64,000 nt of DNA, taken from NCBI GenBank assembly GCA_944320195.1, contig CALUGP010000008.1:32883-96882 (forward strand). The letters run 5' to 3'. This document shows, one piece after another, positions 63,725 to 64,000 of this stretch. Position 1 is the first letter of the stretch; every line of letters begins with the position of its first letter. Origin of the DNA: an uncultured Prevotella sp. GTDB lineage: Bacteria > Bacteroidota > Bacteroidia > Bacteroidales > Bacteroidaceae. Both the position numbers and the translations under genes were made by a program. The notes under the pieces were generated by a model, which saw nothing but the letters and a program-made list of their open reading frames with translations, was not told the DNA's origin and did no database searches.

Positions 63725-64000
63725 TTAAATGGCAAAACAAGGTGGTTTGCATGCCTGCCGAAGGTTGTATGCGACGCAGCGTCTCACGATGGGCCTATGG
63801 ACAGACTGTGTCTTGCAGACTGACATTTTGCAATGTGTTTCCGTGCCGGACTTCGCTTTTTGTCAAAATGAAAACGTGCATGCTTTTTGATGAAATAGGA
63901 CGGCCATGCACGCGGCAATAGTCATTTAACGTGAGTTCGGTATAAGAAAATCATTGGAAAAGTTGTGGGAATGGAATGTTTTTAGTATCTTTAAGGGTGA
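63725..64000. other. Intergenic, no supported gene
   Basis: Only short frames without protein character are seen. Near the right edge TTTTTAGTATCTTTAAG contains a TATCTTTA that resembles a -7 element and may serve a gene beyond the window. Confidence 0.4.

Overview
The window is an ordinary chromosomal stretch from a member of the Bacteroidales, most likely Prevotella-like. The evidence is mixed. Promoters have the Bacteroidetes form TTTG, 19-20 bases, TAnnTTTG (for example before ileS, the GH25 gene and the lacI-type regulator). There is a complete six-gene Na+-translocating NADH:quinone reductase operon and a serine palmitoyltransferase for sphingolipids. Several families are mainly known from Bacteroidetes (DUF5687, DUF4861, DUF4296, DUF5112/5113 kinase with its response regulator). 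I see no phage, insertion sequence, integron, CRISPR array or rRNA operon. One tRNA-Pro(UGG) is present.

Layout. 1-5.65 kb: end of an RlmI-like methyltransferase, a DEDD exonuclease, ftsK, a LolA-like protein and a DUF5687 membrane protein. 6.1-10.5 kb: tamB. 10.5-14.5 kb: a DUF4861 protein diverging from a kdgK, 48-residue DUF4177-like ORF and KDPG aldolase unit (hexuronate catabolism). 14.5-18.7 kb: a very large two-module sensor kinase with its response regulator. 18.8-21.4 kb: a miniature AbgT-like membrane protein converging on hisB and a membrane protein. 21.6-28.9 kb: a Gfo/Idh/MocA oxidoreductase, ileS, a cysteine-free DksA relative, lspA and a DUF4296 lipoprotein. 29.1-31.6 kb: a lipid-kinase-family gene diverging from spt. 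31.7-36.1 kb: tRNA-Pro, a phytase-like protein, an AlaX-like protein, a GH13 amylase and fabD. 36.6-42.6 kb: nqrABCDEF. 43-45.6 kb: a LacI-type regulator and uxaA, a second hexuronate block that feeds the KdgK/KdgA route. 45.7-48.5 kb: an AT-richer group (hypothetical, GH25 lysozyme, zinc-ribbon protein). 48.5-55.7 kb: 5'-nucleotidase, nudC, a DUF1460 amidase, pheT and yebC. 55.7-63.7 kb, all on the minus strand: small lipoprotein, galM-galK, folC, dnaJ, grpE and an ABC-F ATPase.

The most unusual signal is not a gene. Six separate intergenic regions (near 6.0, 12.2, 29.0, 36.3, 42.8 and 51.3 kb) carry degenerate tandem arrays with an exact 22-bp period. The unit is roughly GCCGTCTTTT, seven variable bases, then AAAAG. 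About 32 units hold the same phase within their cluster, and the longest run has nine. The arrays occur between convergent, divergent and co-directional genes and never inside a supported coding region. Their A- and T-tracts alternate every 11 bp, which suggests curved DNA or a phased protein-binding lattice. I do not recognise a named repeat family.

Two proteins also deserve attention. In the sensor kinase (14470-17970) the first module has the ATP-binding boxes but no phospho-acceptor histidine, and the second has the histidine but a degraded ATP-binding domain. The AbgT relative (18784-19407) matches two separated parts of the AbgT transporter fold and lacks the middle and the C-terminal half.
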